Of a stretch of DNA of 64,000 nt, positions 34,735-47,320 are shown one piece after another. Position 1 is the first letter of the stretch; every line of letters starts with the position of its first letter. Under the pieces are notes generated by a model, which saw nothing but the letters and a program-made list of their open reading frames with translations, was not told where the DNA came from and made no database searches. The stretch is from Sinonovacula constricta (lineage: Eukaryota; Mollusca; Bivalvia; Cardiida; Solecurtidae), in assembly GCA_007844125.1 (NCBI GenBank), contig CM017567.1, positions 30,233,564 to 30,297,563 of the forward strand, given 5' to 3'. Made by a program: the position numbers and the translations under genes.

Positions 34735-34930
34735 ACCGACACAATTATGGTAATATACTGATAACATCCACTAATTAACGGCGGAGGAAGACCATATAGT
34801 GTCTAGAAAGGACGACCGGCCCACTGTAAGTCAGCTCGAAGACCTTCGCACATAAAAGTTCTAGTCTCGACCGGTACTCGAATCAACATGATGAGGGGCT
34901 GAGGAGTTACAAGTCAGTGACCCTTGTCAC
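34735..34930 (-). repeat. SINE copy (central-domain family), minus strand
   Basis: The reverse complement carries the B-box-like 'gattcgagtac' and the shared core found at 57.15 kb (+). Confidence 0.6.
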
Positions 34931-37363
34931 TCGATTCTGATTTTTTCTTTATCCTTTAATTCACTTCATATTTGAAAATGCACTTGCGATCTACGCGTGT
35001 TTGCTTGTTAATGACACTTGCAGTACGTGATACTTGTTTCCTATAAATGACACTTAAGTCCCGACGTTTTTTTCAATAATTACTTCAAACGAACAAGGCT
35101 GCCTCTTATGATTTTTTTACCTTTTAACCAATTGTTTTATGATTGACATGCACGAGGTTGCCTCTTCGTCTAATTATGCAAACATAAACAAAACACCTAA
35201 TTGCGTTGACATTAACATTCGGTCGCTTTAAAGGTTATGAGTTGATGGCTATTAACTGACATATGTTACAAATTAATGACAATTTGATGTAACAAGGAAA
35301 ATAGAAACAAAACAACAAATGTCAAATTAAAACCAGTTCTAGGTAGTAATTGGTACATTTATTTAAAATTAGCATTTGGTATTTGGAAATTATATAAAAT
35401 AAAAATCAATACATGCGCCGTTGTTGTAAATTGTTACTGAAGTGAAAATATCAGAAAACTTTTTTTAAGAAACGCGTTTTAAATGCATAACGGTTTTAAA
35501 TGTGTTATTCCTTTAAATAAAAAATGCGAACCCGATTAGTTATCATATAAGATAATAAATATACAAACAAACCACAGACATGTAGTGGTTGTACCCTTTT
35601 GACAAGAAAAGAAACCTACAAATATTTTCTGTTGAGCTTTAAGTTTACTTTTTATTACTTTCCTGTAAATATGGTTTGCACATTAAGAAAACGCATTTCT
35701 TTAAACGGGGTTTAGCAAAAAAAAAAACGAGTTTGGCCGAAAATACTATATTTTTGTTTTAGCGAATAATAAAGATTTTGTTTGTTTGTTGTTTTTGGCC
35801 GATAACAACGCAATTCGCCCGGTTTCTGCTTCCGTTTTACGTTAATTTGAAGGAAGAAAAAGCACAAACCGCTTTTAACCAGACACTAAACGGCAGTTGA
35901 AGTTTATACGTTGCATCATAAGTCATGTTCATGTCTTGCGTGGCATGTTTGTGTTTCATTTCAATGGGTGTCCGATGGTGACATATAATGACGTTTTATA
36001 ATTCATCTGTTCATACACGCACATGCGCAGTGGCATGCGGCGGAACTTGTGAAATATTACGTTGTCACTATAGGGGTCTGTCATGGGCACGTAGAGAAAA
36101 GCTATTGTTTATGCCGACATGCCTACAGTGACAGAAGTCACGGAAAAAGACACGTTTTTTGTGAATGAATTCTTAATACAAAAGGGTGCTATTTTTACAT
36201 TTCGTGTGAAAAATCCCACACTATGACAGTTTGATTTAGACGACATGAGACAAAAAAAGAAAGAAAAGAAAACAATGGTTGTTCCTAATCTGGGCAGCCT
36301 TTTTTGGGATGCATGCGTGAGGTATTGTAAGACAATGCGGTCATGACATTTGTGCATTGTATTATTTTCTTGAATATCATTTATTTTTCTGTCCACTATA
36401 CTGTAGCATAAAATTTATTTTGCTAGTTTTTTTTTTGTAAATAATAAATGAAGGTACTTATTAACACTAAAATAAGTACTTACAGGATGCAATTAATGTT
36501 TCGTCTTACTTACAATTAACTGGTATTTCAAAAAAGACGGCATAATAAATGCATGTTATTTATCAAAGCGACTTGCATTATACATAAGGAAGTTAACATC
36601 CACTTTGCCTGAGGTCAGCATTGTATATTTTTGATGGCACATTTCTTTTTTACCTTGAAATGTTAAAACAATAAACATACATGAAATATTATATAATATT
36701 GTTTCAGTTTTTAAATGTATTTGTGCATTTATATAAATACATTTTGAAACGAACTGCTGCTGAAATAACCACAAGTTCTCCATCATCAGCTTATTACTTC
36801 ATTTTCAAAAAAATACATTTCTGAATGTTATCAACGCTAAATTGTAATTTATATAAGACCTATAATTCGACGTTGGGAATTATGTTTTTTTCAAAGCCGA
36901 CCGATAAAACAATTCGAAAAAGCAAATGAAATCCTAGCAATGAGATAGTTACCGGTAACTTATCGGTCATAAACCATGCTGTATTGCTGTTTGTTTGTTT
37001 TGTTTTTTTGTTTGTTTTGTGTTGTTTTGTGTTGTTTTGGGTAAAGAAGAGAAAATATTCTGCAATATTTTAGAATTATGTTTTCCTCTTTATCTAATTC
37101 AGCTGTCCAAAACGGAAGCCACAGACAGGCACTCAGAGATGCCATGCATTTGACAGATGCGTGCATATGCAAATAAGAGACATTAATTAAACCGTTACTA
37201 TGGATACATATTCTAATGCGTTGTGCTGTTATGATGAGTATCGCGTTTACTCAAAGGTCAACATTTATTGTGGCGAGTTAAGACATCTTACAGTGATGTA
37301 CTTACCTTAAATCAATTCGGCTTAAAACAAATATAATGGCATTTCAATCATATTCACTTTTTT

Positions 37364-37766
37364 CAACAATCGGAACACCTTGGCTAATTCACGAATCATC
37401 TCTCGGATATATGTAGGTAGTCGGATCACCTCTGCCATCCCCCTAAATGGAACTGCTTTTGTGACAAACGTCAAAACAAAGATGGCAACTCGGATGACAG
37501 CTCATACAGTACGATGCCTGTAAAACTTCAATTTGTGGTGGCTTAAAGATTTAGACCATCCAATCTTAATTTTCCCTGCACAACAGACACGCAGCTGTCA
37601 AAACGATGACATTGTTTATGTTTTGTGCGAACTTCACTTTAGACATATTCTTCTTCCAACTTCCGGCGAACAAAACGATCGTGATTTCATTTAGTATCAT
37701 TGCACCAGACACATCCGAAGGATGATTGTTCCGAAGACGGCACTACCCGAGGAGTTCCGATTGTTG
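37364..37766. mobile_element. 403-bp TIR element, CGGAACWCCTYGG family, intact copy
   Basis: Termini CAACAATCGGAACACCTTGG and the inverse CCGAGGAGTTCCGATTGTTG. It has no open frame. Related pieces occur at 16.90, 17.35, 21.83, 30.37 and 49.63 kb. Confidence 0.85.
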
Positions 37767-37872
37767 TTTTTTTTCAAATGATTAAATGGAGACTGTCGTA
37801 AAGTCGAGACTATCCTTTAAGTTGTTGCAAAATGGGTTGATTTTGATTATCTATTAGGCAACGTGCGTTCCT

Positions 37873-38335
37873 CAAACGTGGTATCCGACAGACACGACCA
37901 TATTCTTTCTCTCAAAGAACCAAATAAATTATTGTTGATTTAGATGTCCTACATCTGTGTGAAAAGTGAAGCATAACACATCACTCGTCATTACAATAAG
38001 TATTTTCTATCTAAGCCACGCTGGACAGTAAGCTATTTTTAAACTAAGAAAACCACGTGACCCTTCACTTTATATAATCATTCTGGTATTCCACTCTGAC
38101 GTCGATGTTTATTTTTGGAATAAATCACACTAATACGTATTGATAGTTTTAGAAAGAAGTGGCATGTACAGTGATTTAGTAAACAAAATGTCTTTCTTTC
38201 AATTTATACATGTTAGTGTTTAAAATCATCTTTTGTTAGACCTAGGTTTGGCTTGCTGCAGATACTATGGCCCAATTCCCCCAATCCAGGTTTACGTGTA
38301 TTTGATGAAGACAAACTGTCCGATACCACCTTCAG
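37873..38335. mobile_element. MITE copy E (GGTGGTATCCGACAG family)
   Basis: The left end is cgtggtatccgacag and the right end ctgtccgataccaccttca. The interior has CCACGTGACC and TCTGACGTCGATG, as in copies A and I. Confidence 0.8.
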
Positions 38336-40523
38336 GAAAATAAGAACCTGCTACTTTTTGGAAAAATAATCGCGTTTAAGGTTGAATTGGACGTTATCCT
38401 TTTTAGTCATAATTGTTAAAATGTTAGTAGAGTAACATTTTATTCCTTAGAATAAAGAATTTTTGTAATTTATAGAAATTTAACTAGGTAAGCTAGTGGA
38501 TAGTGAAATAACGTATTGGGCTTTGGCAGTGTGCATAAAAAATCATATTTAATTTGGCATATATTTTGATGATTTAAACTTTATGAGTATTTTAGGTGAG
38601 TTATGCTATAAATTCTATGCTGATGTATACATGTCAACTGTCTAACGTTACATTTCTATTGTAAATATAAATTGCTCTACCTTTAATGACATACAATTTC
38701 TTTAAAACTTAAAAAAATAAATTATGTCGAAAATAAAGGGTCTTATTATAACATTTATGGGCATATTATCACTTAAAATCATTTAAATTAAAGCTAAAGA
38801 AACAAACGCCTTATAACGGTCTTCAAAATGACTTTTCACTTTCAGAAGCACATTATAGATTTATACTTTCAACATTTTCAAACTTCTTTTTGCACGTGCG
38901 CGTCACGTGTATACGTCAGTCTTAAATAGATAAATAATTGGCTGGAAAATTAATATAATAAAATATTAAATATGAAGTTCGATTCATCATGTACGTACGC
39001 TAATGTCACTTTAAGACTGTTATTTTGTAGTTTGTGACTTTTGCGTTCTTACATGCGTATCAGCATTTGACAAATGACAACTTGACCAATTAACTAATCT
39101 AGTTTGTCATTTTCTGGTGAAGTTTTGTTCGTTTTATGGTTCAAGAAATGGTAAACATTGTACGTGTTGTTGTAATATACAAATACCATTGTCATAAAAC
39201 CAAACCAGTTAGCATTATAAACAAATTGCTGTGCACGGTCAAGAGCCGGTCAGTTATTGACGGGCGTACGGACGCTCCGGAAATAAATGTACGGACTTTG
39301 ACAGGCTGACTTCGTTTCTTTTCGAATGTGCTCGGGATTCCGAGGGCTTCATGTAGGGAATTTTCTACCGGTGTCTCATAAAAAACAACATTAAGAATAA
39401 AACGAGAACTTATGTTTATGCGTTTAGATCAGAAATCTTGATTTGATTTAAGACTTTGTTTTTGTTTTTGTTTTTAAACAGATTTACGAAATCTATGGTA
39501 GCTTAATTATCAGATATAGAAACAACCACGGATTACGGATCAAACGGGCCAAATATATGAATTACTAAGAATACATAAGCTGGTGCTACATTTTAAATCT
39601 TAAAGTATGCTGCAAGTTCGTTACTCCTGCTCGTAAATATCGCTTGAGGATAAGTGGGAAAAAAGTCAAGTATCAGACACTTTGACTGTTTCAAAAATAC
39701 ATAAATCTTCAACATACACGTGTGTGTTTGTCGAAAAAGTTCTAGCTAGCGCAAACAAAAACATCAACTTTGAATTGCTAAGATTTCATTGGACACAATT
39801 TCCATGAAAGTATAAGCATCGCATTAACAAGGTGTTACACTCGAGGTTTATATATTTTTTTAATATAACCGTGCTAAGTAAAATGCCAATGGCAACTTTG
39901 GCACCAAAATAGTTAGAGGGAGTTTCCCTCTTTTTTGTATCAACCATATAAGTCTGACTCCACAAACCCGACTTTGTGGAAACACTACCTAAGTAATTAG
40001 ATCAAAATGTGAACAAGGATAAACGCTTTATAAAAGCAGACATTCTTTTTCTTTAAATAGCATTGAATAGATGTCAAAATAAACTAGCGGCGATTCTTGT
40101 ACCTCTGTGGAATTATGAAAAAAAATGGTTGTATTCTACTTGTTAAAAGAAAATAGTACAAGTGTAAAAAGGAAATTAAATTACGTATAAAACAGAATGT
40201 GATTTTACTGGGGAAAAAAAGTAAAAATATCACTTTTTAAGATTTTAACATGTTACATTGATTGTTAAAAAAGCCAAGGACGTTGTTCATCTCTGCTCAT
40301 TTGAGCATTAAAAATAATCACATTCTTTTGCTATTATTATGTATAAATAGTACAAAATATAATACAAAATATAAGAAAGAACCAACAAGAAAGCCGTCCT
40401 ATGCAAGCTACATAAAGATAATACGTGTGTCTAATAAAAAAGGCAATTTGGTGACAAAGTAAAGTGTAAGTAAAACTAATACTTATGTCTTGTACTTAAA
40501 TATTAATTTTAAAAGTATCGTAC

Positions 40524-40572
40524 CTGTATGGGCGACATATCCCAAAAGAGCTAGAAAGACTGTGGTCCTCAT
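40524..40572 (-). CDS. Signal-peptide exon (exon 1) of the secreted Met/Gln/Gly-rich gene
   Basis: The ATG at 40572 starts MRTTVFLALLGYVAHT, followed by a GTACGA donor in phase 1. The short basic N-terminus, hydrophobic core (VFLALLGYVA) and small residues make a classical signal peptide. Its phase matches the exon 2 acceptor, giving ...VAHT-GHCQQ. The link across 12.3 kb is inferred only from strand, phase and the lack of another start; a longer plus-frame shadow in the same region is ignored. Confidence 0.55.
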
Positions 40573-40621
40573 GCCGCTGACGTTGGCGTAAACTGTATGC
40601 TACGACGTTAACGTCTGTGAT

Positions 40622-40631
40622 CCTATATACG
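40622..40631 (-). promoter_or_regulatory. Possible TATA box for the secreted gene
   Basis: The minus strand reads GTATATAGGA about 50-60 bp upstream of the ATG. Spacing would allow a short 5' UTR. Weak evidence. Confidence 0.25.
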
Positions 40632-41018
40632 TTACGGCGGACGTTACGTATGACAGTTTGATTAACATCACCCCCACCCCCTCCCCCCATCCCCACTTCA
40701 GCGATACTTGTCAGCACAAACACGCATGACTGATAATTTTCCATAACGTTCTGTAACGTAACGTCTTTGCCGTCTGCCTGACGTTGACGTAATAATGGAC
40801 GGTCATTGTTATATTTTGGCTCGCCGCTATTGTCTATTCAACGATTTTAATAACTGGACATTGTATTGTTGTACATCTGGTATAGTTTTCTATGACTTGT
40901 ATTCAAATAATTATAGGAGATGATATTGGTATAGATTGTAGTAGGAAAATATTAAATATCAGAAATGAAAAGTCACGATGTATATAGAGGATTGTCATTC
41001 AATACTTTATTATTTTAC

Positions 41019-41245
41019 CGTGAACCGTCCAATACAGAAATATATTTGGACAGGTGTCCAGATCGAAAAATCATATTGGACGAGCCGATAGGCGACAAGC
41101 GAGTGAAAAATGTTAGGGGTTTGTTTTTGTTTTTGATTGTTGTTTGTTTGTTGTTTTATGTTATTGTTTGGTTTTTGTTGGTGTTGTTTTTTCTGGGCAC
41201 GTGTCCAAATATATTTCCGCACTGGACACTTCAGTGTAACACCTC
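41019..41245. repeat. ~225-bp inverted-repeat element
   Basis: 'gaaatatatttggacaggtg' near 41037 and its inverse 'cacgtgtccaaatatatttc' near 41199, with weaker pairing outside ('ttac..gaac..gtcca'). The interior is T/G-rich. It is probably a small MITE; an open frame across it is judged to be chance. Confidence 0.6.
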
Positions 41246-41723
41246 TTTATTCATTATCCATTCTATCTTGTTTTGGACCTAAGTTACTTGATTGTACTTC
41301 CATGTTATAAGGACTTTGTTGATTTATAAATAACACAAACTTTTTAAAACTTACTGGATTTATAAACAATCAAGATGTGAAAAAGAAACTGCAAAAGCAA
41401 CAGTATTTTGACAAAATGATGCTTTCTTTTGTGTACAATGAAACGCCGACTAACGTTTACAAACATAAATCAGTCATGGCGAACTTGCTATAATTTTTTC
41501 TGGTTTTTCAGTTTTTTAAATGTTTGTATTAAATGACAACGGGTGTCAGATTCTTTTTATCACATTAGTCGTCGGTAATAGTAGGGTAATATATCAAAAT
41601 ATATAATGGGTGTGTTCAATAGAAAACAATTGGAATCATGTGATCATTTTTATGTTAATTGGATATAATAACATCGATACGGAGATATTATAATAAAAAT
41701 CAGATACGCTACTTCTAATACAA

Positions 41724-41725
<2 letters not shown>

Positions 41726-41763
<38 letters not shown>

Positions 41764-41793
41764 TTATTATTAGTAGTAGAAGTAGTAGTAGTA

Positions 41794-41858
<65 letters not shown>
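41726..41858. repeat. Compound (ATT)n-(TAG)n microsatellite
   Basis: About 45 bp of ATT triplets switch to about 85 bp of TAG triplets, with one interruption. Confidence 0.95.
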
Positions 41859-42501
41859 TTTAGGCAAGATATGGAAGATTATTAAAATAGAAGAAGACTG
41901 AACTTTAATTAAAATATTAATATATTTTTATATACTAAATCTCCACTCTTTTTCTCGAATTTTCGATCCTTCGGACCTATTCAAGAGAGATTTGCACGTG
42001 CTGCACTTGTTTTGTACATGCGTATACCTGTAAGCATTCAAAAGTAATGTTATTGTGTAGGATTTATTCATATACGCTGTGGATAAGGGATACATGCATG
42101 CTAGGAAGCACTTGAAAGTAGTTTAAATGGGAAAATATCGGCGATATATGCATTTGAAATAATCAAGAGTTAGTTTGATAACAGCTGTTTAATCTATGAG
42201 AATAACACTTTATTCAGAAAATGGGACTGATATTGGAAAGGTGGTATCGAACCATTATGGCCAGTGTTGTTTTTTTTCTCAAATAGCTAAATAAGTCATT
42301 GTTACCAGGAAACGTCATTCAAATGTTTATGTAAGAATTTTCCTTACAAATGCATGAGGAAGTGCGAAAAACTGTTGTTATTCAAAAACAAACGCCGTTG
42401 TTTTACACGCTCTTTTTATGACAGCTTCGGCATCTGCTGGACAAGCGACGAAAAAGGTTAGCAAGAGTTAGCTGTACATGCTAATAATATTCATGAAAAC
42501 A

Positions 42502-42980
42502 TTAAAGGTGGTGTTCGACACTTTGTCTTCATCAAATACACGTTAATCTGGATTGGGGGGATTGGGCCAAAGTATCTGCAGCAATTCAAACCTAAGTCTA
42601 ACAAAGGGGATTTTGAACATTTACATGTATATATTGTAGAAATCGTGAACTAAATTACTCTACATGCCACTTCTTTCTAAAACTATAAATAAGCTGCTTG
42701 TCATTTATGCTAAAAATAGACTTCGACGTCAGAGCGGACTGCCCGAATAATTATATAAAATTGCGGGAGACGTGGGTTTCTTAGTGTAAATATAGCTGTA
42801 CAGAGAGGCTCAGAATTACCTACTTGTAATAACGGGTTATGTGTTATGCTACACTTTTCACATAGATGTAAGACATCAATAATCATTATTTTTGCGTGAT
42901 CTTTTCAGGCAACAATAATTGTTTTGGCTCTTTGAGAGAGAAAAAAAAATCTGGTGTAAACTGCCGGATACCACGTTTAA
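42502..42980. mobile_element. MITE copy F (GGTGGTATCCGACAG family)
   Basis: TTAAAGGTGGTGTTCGACAC at the left and CTGCCGGATACCACGTTTAA at the right. The interior is inverted relative to copy A (CGACGTCAGAGCGGACTG). A second partial terminus (aaaggtggtatcgaacc) lies about 260 bp upstream, at 42238. Confidence 0.8.
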
Positions 42981-43160
42981 TGTTGAGGTGAGATTTAGCA
43001 AAGAAAACACAGATTTCTAAAACGGGGTGGTGAAAATAGACAATGAGCACGTATATACGGATCTATATGATATGTACAACCGTCAGATCAACAACTTTGC
43101 CTTATTGACTCCTCGTGTCAACCTGCTAACACTGAAAAGGTCATGCTTATGGTTTAGTAC

Positions 43161-43382
43161 ATGTATAAAGTATTAAAAAAACATGGCAGGAAGAGCATGA
43201 TTAGCAACGACACGGCAAAGCACTCCAATGTCAGGTTCGTAAACGAGGATAGTGATGAGGAAATTGAGCAGCAGCTGAAGCATGTTGATTTACCAGACAG
43301 GAACTACCTGTTGAAGAAACCACCAAAATGTGATGAAATAACAGCTCGACACGTATTTAACCCTACTTCCAGGTGTAAGTAA
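43161..43382 (+). CDS. Possible exon of unknown protein (low confidence)
   Basis: An open frame of 73 codons has a protein-like, charged composition (NEDSDEEIEQQLKHVDLPDR, LLKKPPKCDEI). It contains a potential donor GTGTAAGT at 43373. No convincing upstream acceptor, partner exon or known family was found. It may be a real exon, a transposon relic or chance. Confidence 0.2.
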   Translation: MYKVLKKHGRKSMISNDTAKHSNVRFVNEDSDEEIEQQLKHVDLPDRNYLLKKPPKCDEITARHVFNPTSRCK

Positions 43383-43607
43383 AATAACACTTGTGTGTTA
43401 TATAGGTCTAACCGCATGAAAGAAACAGTTAACGAACTGCCTATGTTTGCTTATAGGAGAGACAGAATTTTGTGTGACGTTCTGGTACATCTTAAAACAA
43501 ATAATTCAATCAGAAAAAACAATACTTTATTGTAGAGATGTTGTTTGTTTTCTTAATACATCGCAGAGACTAGTCATAATCACTAAATGACGCACAGCTA
43601 TTTTGCT

Positions 43608-43780
43608 GTAGGAAGAACCCCAGACATCCCAAGACTAATGTATGGGTAGAACCACAGTGCACCACAGGTCAGTTGGAAGACATTTCTACTTTAGGTCCTT
43701 CGCCCTTAACAGGACTCGAACCCACAAGCTGAGAGGCTACAAGATGAGCTACAAGTCGGCGACACTAGGATTACGCCAAG
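43608..43780 (-). repeat. SINE copy (central-domain family), minus strand
   Basis: The reverse complement has a perfect B box (ggttcgagtcc), then the shared core and a 'ggttctaccca' segment. Confidence 0.65.
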
Positions 43781-44035
43781 GGCGACTGTACGATGAATGA
43801 AAGTACAGAATGTAAAATATTATTGAGCAATGAGATAACATTAATTTTTTGGATGGATCCAGGTGGGGGGTGCATCGAGAAAATAAGGATTTAGTTGGTA
43901 TGGATGTTTCCTTAAGAAACATCTCTCTGAAATATTTAATAGATTTATGTGTGTAAAAGGTGAGATTTTAAATAGAAACAGTATAGATCAGCGGAGAAAA
44001 GAAAAAAATAATGCTTAATTTATATTTGTTTGTTT

Positions 44036-44038
44036 GTT

Positions 44039-44079
<41 letters not shown>

Positions 44080-44080
44080 T
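44036..44080. repeat. Poly-T run
   Basis: About 40 T residues followed by 'gttgttgttgttttg'. It could be the reversed tail of a retroposed element, but no body was recognised. Confidence 0.85.
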
Positions 44081-44649
44081 TGTTGTTGTTTTGTTTTGTC
44101 ATACTCATTTTATGTAAAACCAATGCAAAATTTACAAATACATTGTGAATAATCATGTTTAGATACAATTGTATTCAACATTATAACTTCAAAACAATTA
44201 AGAATCAAATAAAAAAATATTTAGTTCATAACGTCCTCGGAAGAAATCATGCGGATATCGGTAGCACAAAGTTTCAATCATTTGTTAATTTACAAATGCA
44301 ACAATGGTTTTTATTGGAGAATAAATAATATGAATATGCATATTTTGTTGTGTGCATATCTAGCCATGTATTTATTTACATGTCATTTTGTCCTTGGTCT
44401 CGTATAAGGACAACTTACTGTTCCTATGGAAGATAACCTCGACGACACTTTAAATACATGTTACAGTATTTAGTTCCCTTTAGTGAAAATGAATTGAGTT
44501 GATGGGGTTGGAAAATAACGCAAATTACGTTTAACACAAAAAAGAACAAATACATCAACATAAACAAGCTTATTCGATGACAGACCAGAATTTATAAATA
44601 AGTTATTAATACCGTAAAATATGGATTTGGAATTAATTATACCGAATAA

Positions 44650-47320
44650 AAAGGGTGTGACGATATACCGCACTGCGGTTCTATATTCACGGTTCGGTTC
44701 ACGGTTCACTTTTTAAGAATTACGGTACGAACCGTGCGATACAGTTAAGTAAAAATCTTACATTGTGCTCTCAAGTTCACGTCGAATCCTAGCTGGGTCA
44801 AAACTATGGCTCCGTAACGGTATGCGATCGAGTACGGTATTTTGGATTGATAGATATATCGGATCGAATGTTTATCGGACAAAAATATCGACCATGAACT
44901 AAGTATATAAATAAGAAAGACACTGCTTAGCTTTTCCTGAAAATGTTTCTAAAACACTCGAAAGACAACTCGAAATATGCAGGTAGATGTGACCGATTCA
45001 ATTCTACTTTAATTTTCCGATATCCGGAAGGTGCGATACATTTGGTTACATTCGTCTGTATTGTTGACCAAGATGTAAGCATTCTTGTTTTCAAGAGTAG
45101 CTGATCATTCAGAACAGTATTTTCACTATTTTGTCATTCGCAATTTTAATTTATATCATAAGAAAGTTAAATAAGTAAGTTTTATAATATATTTTAGGTC
45201 GGTAAAGCGCAATGGGTAAAGCTAATAAGTATTCAAAAAGGCGGCTGTCGAAAACTTGTAATCTCTGTTTAAGAAATCACTGTTGGAGTCGGACAATCTT
45301 TGTTGCAGAAAGAAATCTATTGTAGATTTTGGCATGATTGATCACATCTTTGACTCTTGAGACTTCGTCTAATCGACTGTATTGCCGCCATAATGAAATT
45401 GTGAAGCGATGACGAGAAAACGCCAAAATAAGCGTTAGTAATATATTTTGTTTTAATTTTGCCGAAAGAATACTAAAATACATTTCCCATTTCTATCTTT
45501 GTTTAGATATATATCTAAGAAGTTGTTTCAGAAGAAATTATTTTCCGGTATTGGTTTTGACTTTTTTAGCGCACAAATTATCACGCCTAACTGTCCCTAA
45601 TCAAAATAGATTCCTAGTTATCATCGACTGATAGTCTGAGCAAAATAAGTGCCTCAGCCAATACATATTCAGCATATATGGTAGTGAATGAAACTGGTAG
45701 CAGGAGTTAATTAATGCATGGATTGACACCACCAAATTTACTCGACTGACATGTACATAAAATTGTTGCACTTTTGGTTTTTGTTGATACAAACATTGTT
45801 TAAATGATGTTTTAAGTTATTTACTTCGACTAATAACACACTGTTTGCTATTTTTGCTAAAGAAAAGTAAAATACACGCACCATCGGGAACATAGCCGTC
45901 CGAATATATGTACACTTTTCGGTAATTTGTCGCATTTTTGGAAAGCAGAATAATATCTGAATGCTCTGGCCACATCAGTTGCACATAAATATGTTTTGAT
46001 ACCAGGGAACAAATTTCCAGCTGAAAAGTATCTATTTAATCATATACATACTATAGGTATTATGATTTTAATGCTGAAGGAAACATACTCTTTGGCAATC
46101 TCCAACGCAGTGATCTCCCCCTTTCAGTAAGGAGAATCTCTGCTACCACACAGAAATCCTTCCAGATCTGGAAAGATTTGATTTTTTTTACTTTTAATTT
46201 TTGTTCAGTAAAATGACAATCGGAATGAATGTGTATGTTAGAAAAACGACTAGTAATGGATGAATAAACAAATTCTAACGATAAAGAAAAAAAAAAGAAT
46301 GTATTTATCACTACAATCGTAACAACTCGGCCATTTCCGTCCTTTCGCCGAGGGCGAAATTTCAGTGTTACACCGGTTCAATGTAAACAATCAATGGATA
46401 CTGTTGAAGAAATTCACAAAGTAATAACGGAGTTTGACTCCTCCATAAAAGCGAAACCCAAACAGATCGAGTGTCTGCAGTCTCTTTTGGCAGGCAAAGA
46501 CGTCATAGCTAATCTGCCTGTTGGTTACTATCGTCACGTGATTTTGTATGATGGCAGTGGTTTTAAGCGAGCGTAGCGATGTCATAAACCCTGTGCGGAG
46601 TTTGACTCTTTGGTATAAACTTGACCAATACTAAACACCATGTTATAGTAGGACTGTATATATTATACTAGTTCTAAAAGTGGATTATTTGTAAACACAA
46701 GAAAAACAATGATGAGCACTTACGTGTATGTTCAAATACATGATATATCGAATATTGATCATTTTTGTATCGATACACATATCATATCGATGATTCTGAC
46801 CGATACAGAGCCCTAGTAATAACCTGCTGCCATTATTTCTTTGATGTTTCATACAAAGCACAAACTTCTTACTAGCTGACTGTGTTGACACTTCATATTG
46901 TTATTAAACTTATATTGTTTTTCTTTGATAGTGTACCAAATTGTTGTATTTTTATTTGTGATGGACATTCAGAATTTATAATAAAGATGAGAAGAAAATA
47001 CTTGGAGAAATATTATATTTCATTTGTTTTTTAAGACCTAACATTTTAAAGTTAAGGGTTATTCTACTTGTTAAATCATTTTATATGTGGATAACCTTTT
47101 ATGTCATACATTCTGCTTATTGACTTATAGACTTAAGTTCTTAGTTTCAGTATATGCTGACATATTGTTTAATATAATGCATAGTGTAATAGTGTACCTA
47201 TGTGATAAGCAAAAAAGTATCATCAGTTCCAAAATATCTATGTATTGCGATACGTATGGTATCGTGTGGTATATATCGCGATACGTATCGTATCGTGAGG
47301 GTAGCATATCGTTACACGCC
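44650..47320. mobile_element. 2.67-kb TIR element with 10-bp flanking duplication
   Basis: Left terminus AGGGTGTGACGATATACC; the right terminus inverted reads AGGCGTGTAACGATATGC. Both sides are flanked by TACCGAATAA (44640-44649 and 47321-47330). The GGTGTAACGATA-type end and an 8-10-bp duplication recall hAT elements. No transposase is seen. It carries a RecQ-like fragment at 46.39-46.53 kb. Near 46.74-46.82 kb a second terminus-like stretch (cgatacagagcccta) hints at a nested element. Confidence 0.65.
46394..46576 (+). pseudogene. RecQ-like helicase N-terminal fragment
   Basis: The 60-codon frame starts MDTVEEIHKVITEFD and has KPKQIECLQSLLAGKDV followed by LPVGY. This matches the motif 0 to motif I entry of RecQ/DEAD-box-type helicases, where LPTGYGKS would be expected. 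Here the Walker A lysine-serine is lost: after LPVGY the sequence becomes unrelated and stops. No later motifs follow. It is a truncated copy inside the TIR element rather than a working gene. Family recognition is from motif memory. Confidence 0.55.

Larger units (their letters stand above)
28191..40523 (-). other. Intron 1 of the secreted gene (12.3 kb, repeat-rich)
   Basis: If exon 1 is assigned correctly this is a 12.3-kb phase-1 intron. It holds a ~520-bp TIR element at 28.5 kb, two CT arrays with duplicated flanks, a foldback at 30.37 kb, a minus-strand SINE, two GGTGGTATCC MITEs and one intact CGGAAC element. Other stretches show nothing recognisable. A small exon inside cannot be excluded. 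Confidence 0.5.
40573..44639. other. Intergenic region between secreted gene and TIR element
   Basis: Holds an inverted-repeat element (41.0 kb), a compound microsatellite (41.7 kb), a GGTGGTATCC MITE (42.5 kb), a doubtful exon (43.2 kb), a minus-strand SINE (43.6 kb) and a poly-T run. Nothing else was recognised. Confidence 0.5.

Noticed and set aside
40496..40744. 82-codon minus-strand frame starting upstream of the signal-peptide exon
   Set aside because: It contains a Gly run from low-complexity DNA and no features. The overlapping frame from 40572 gives a classical signal peptide with a phase-matched donor.
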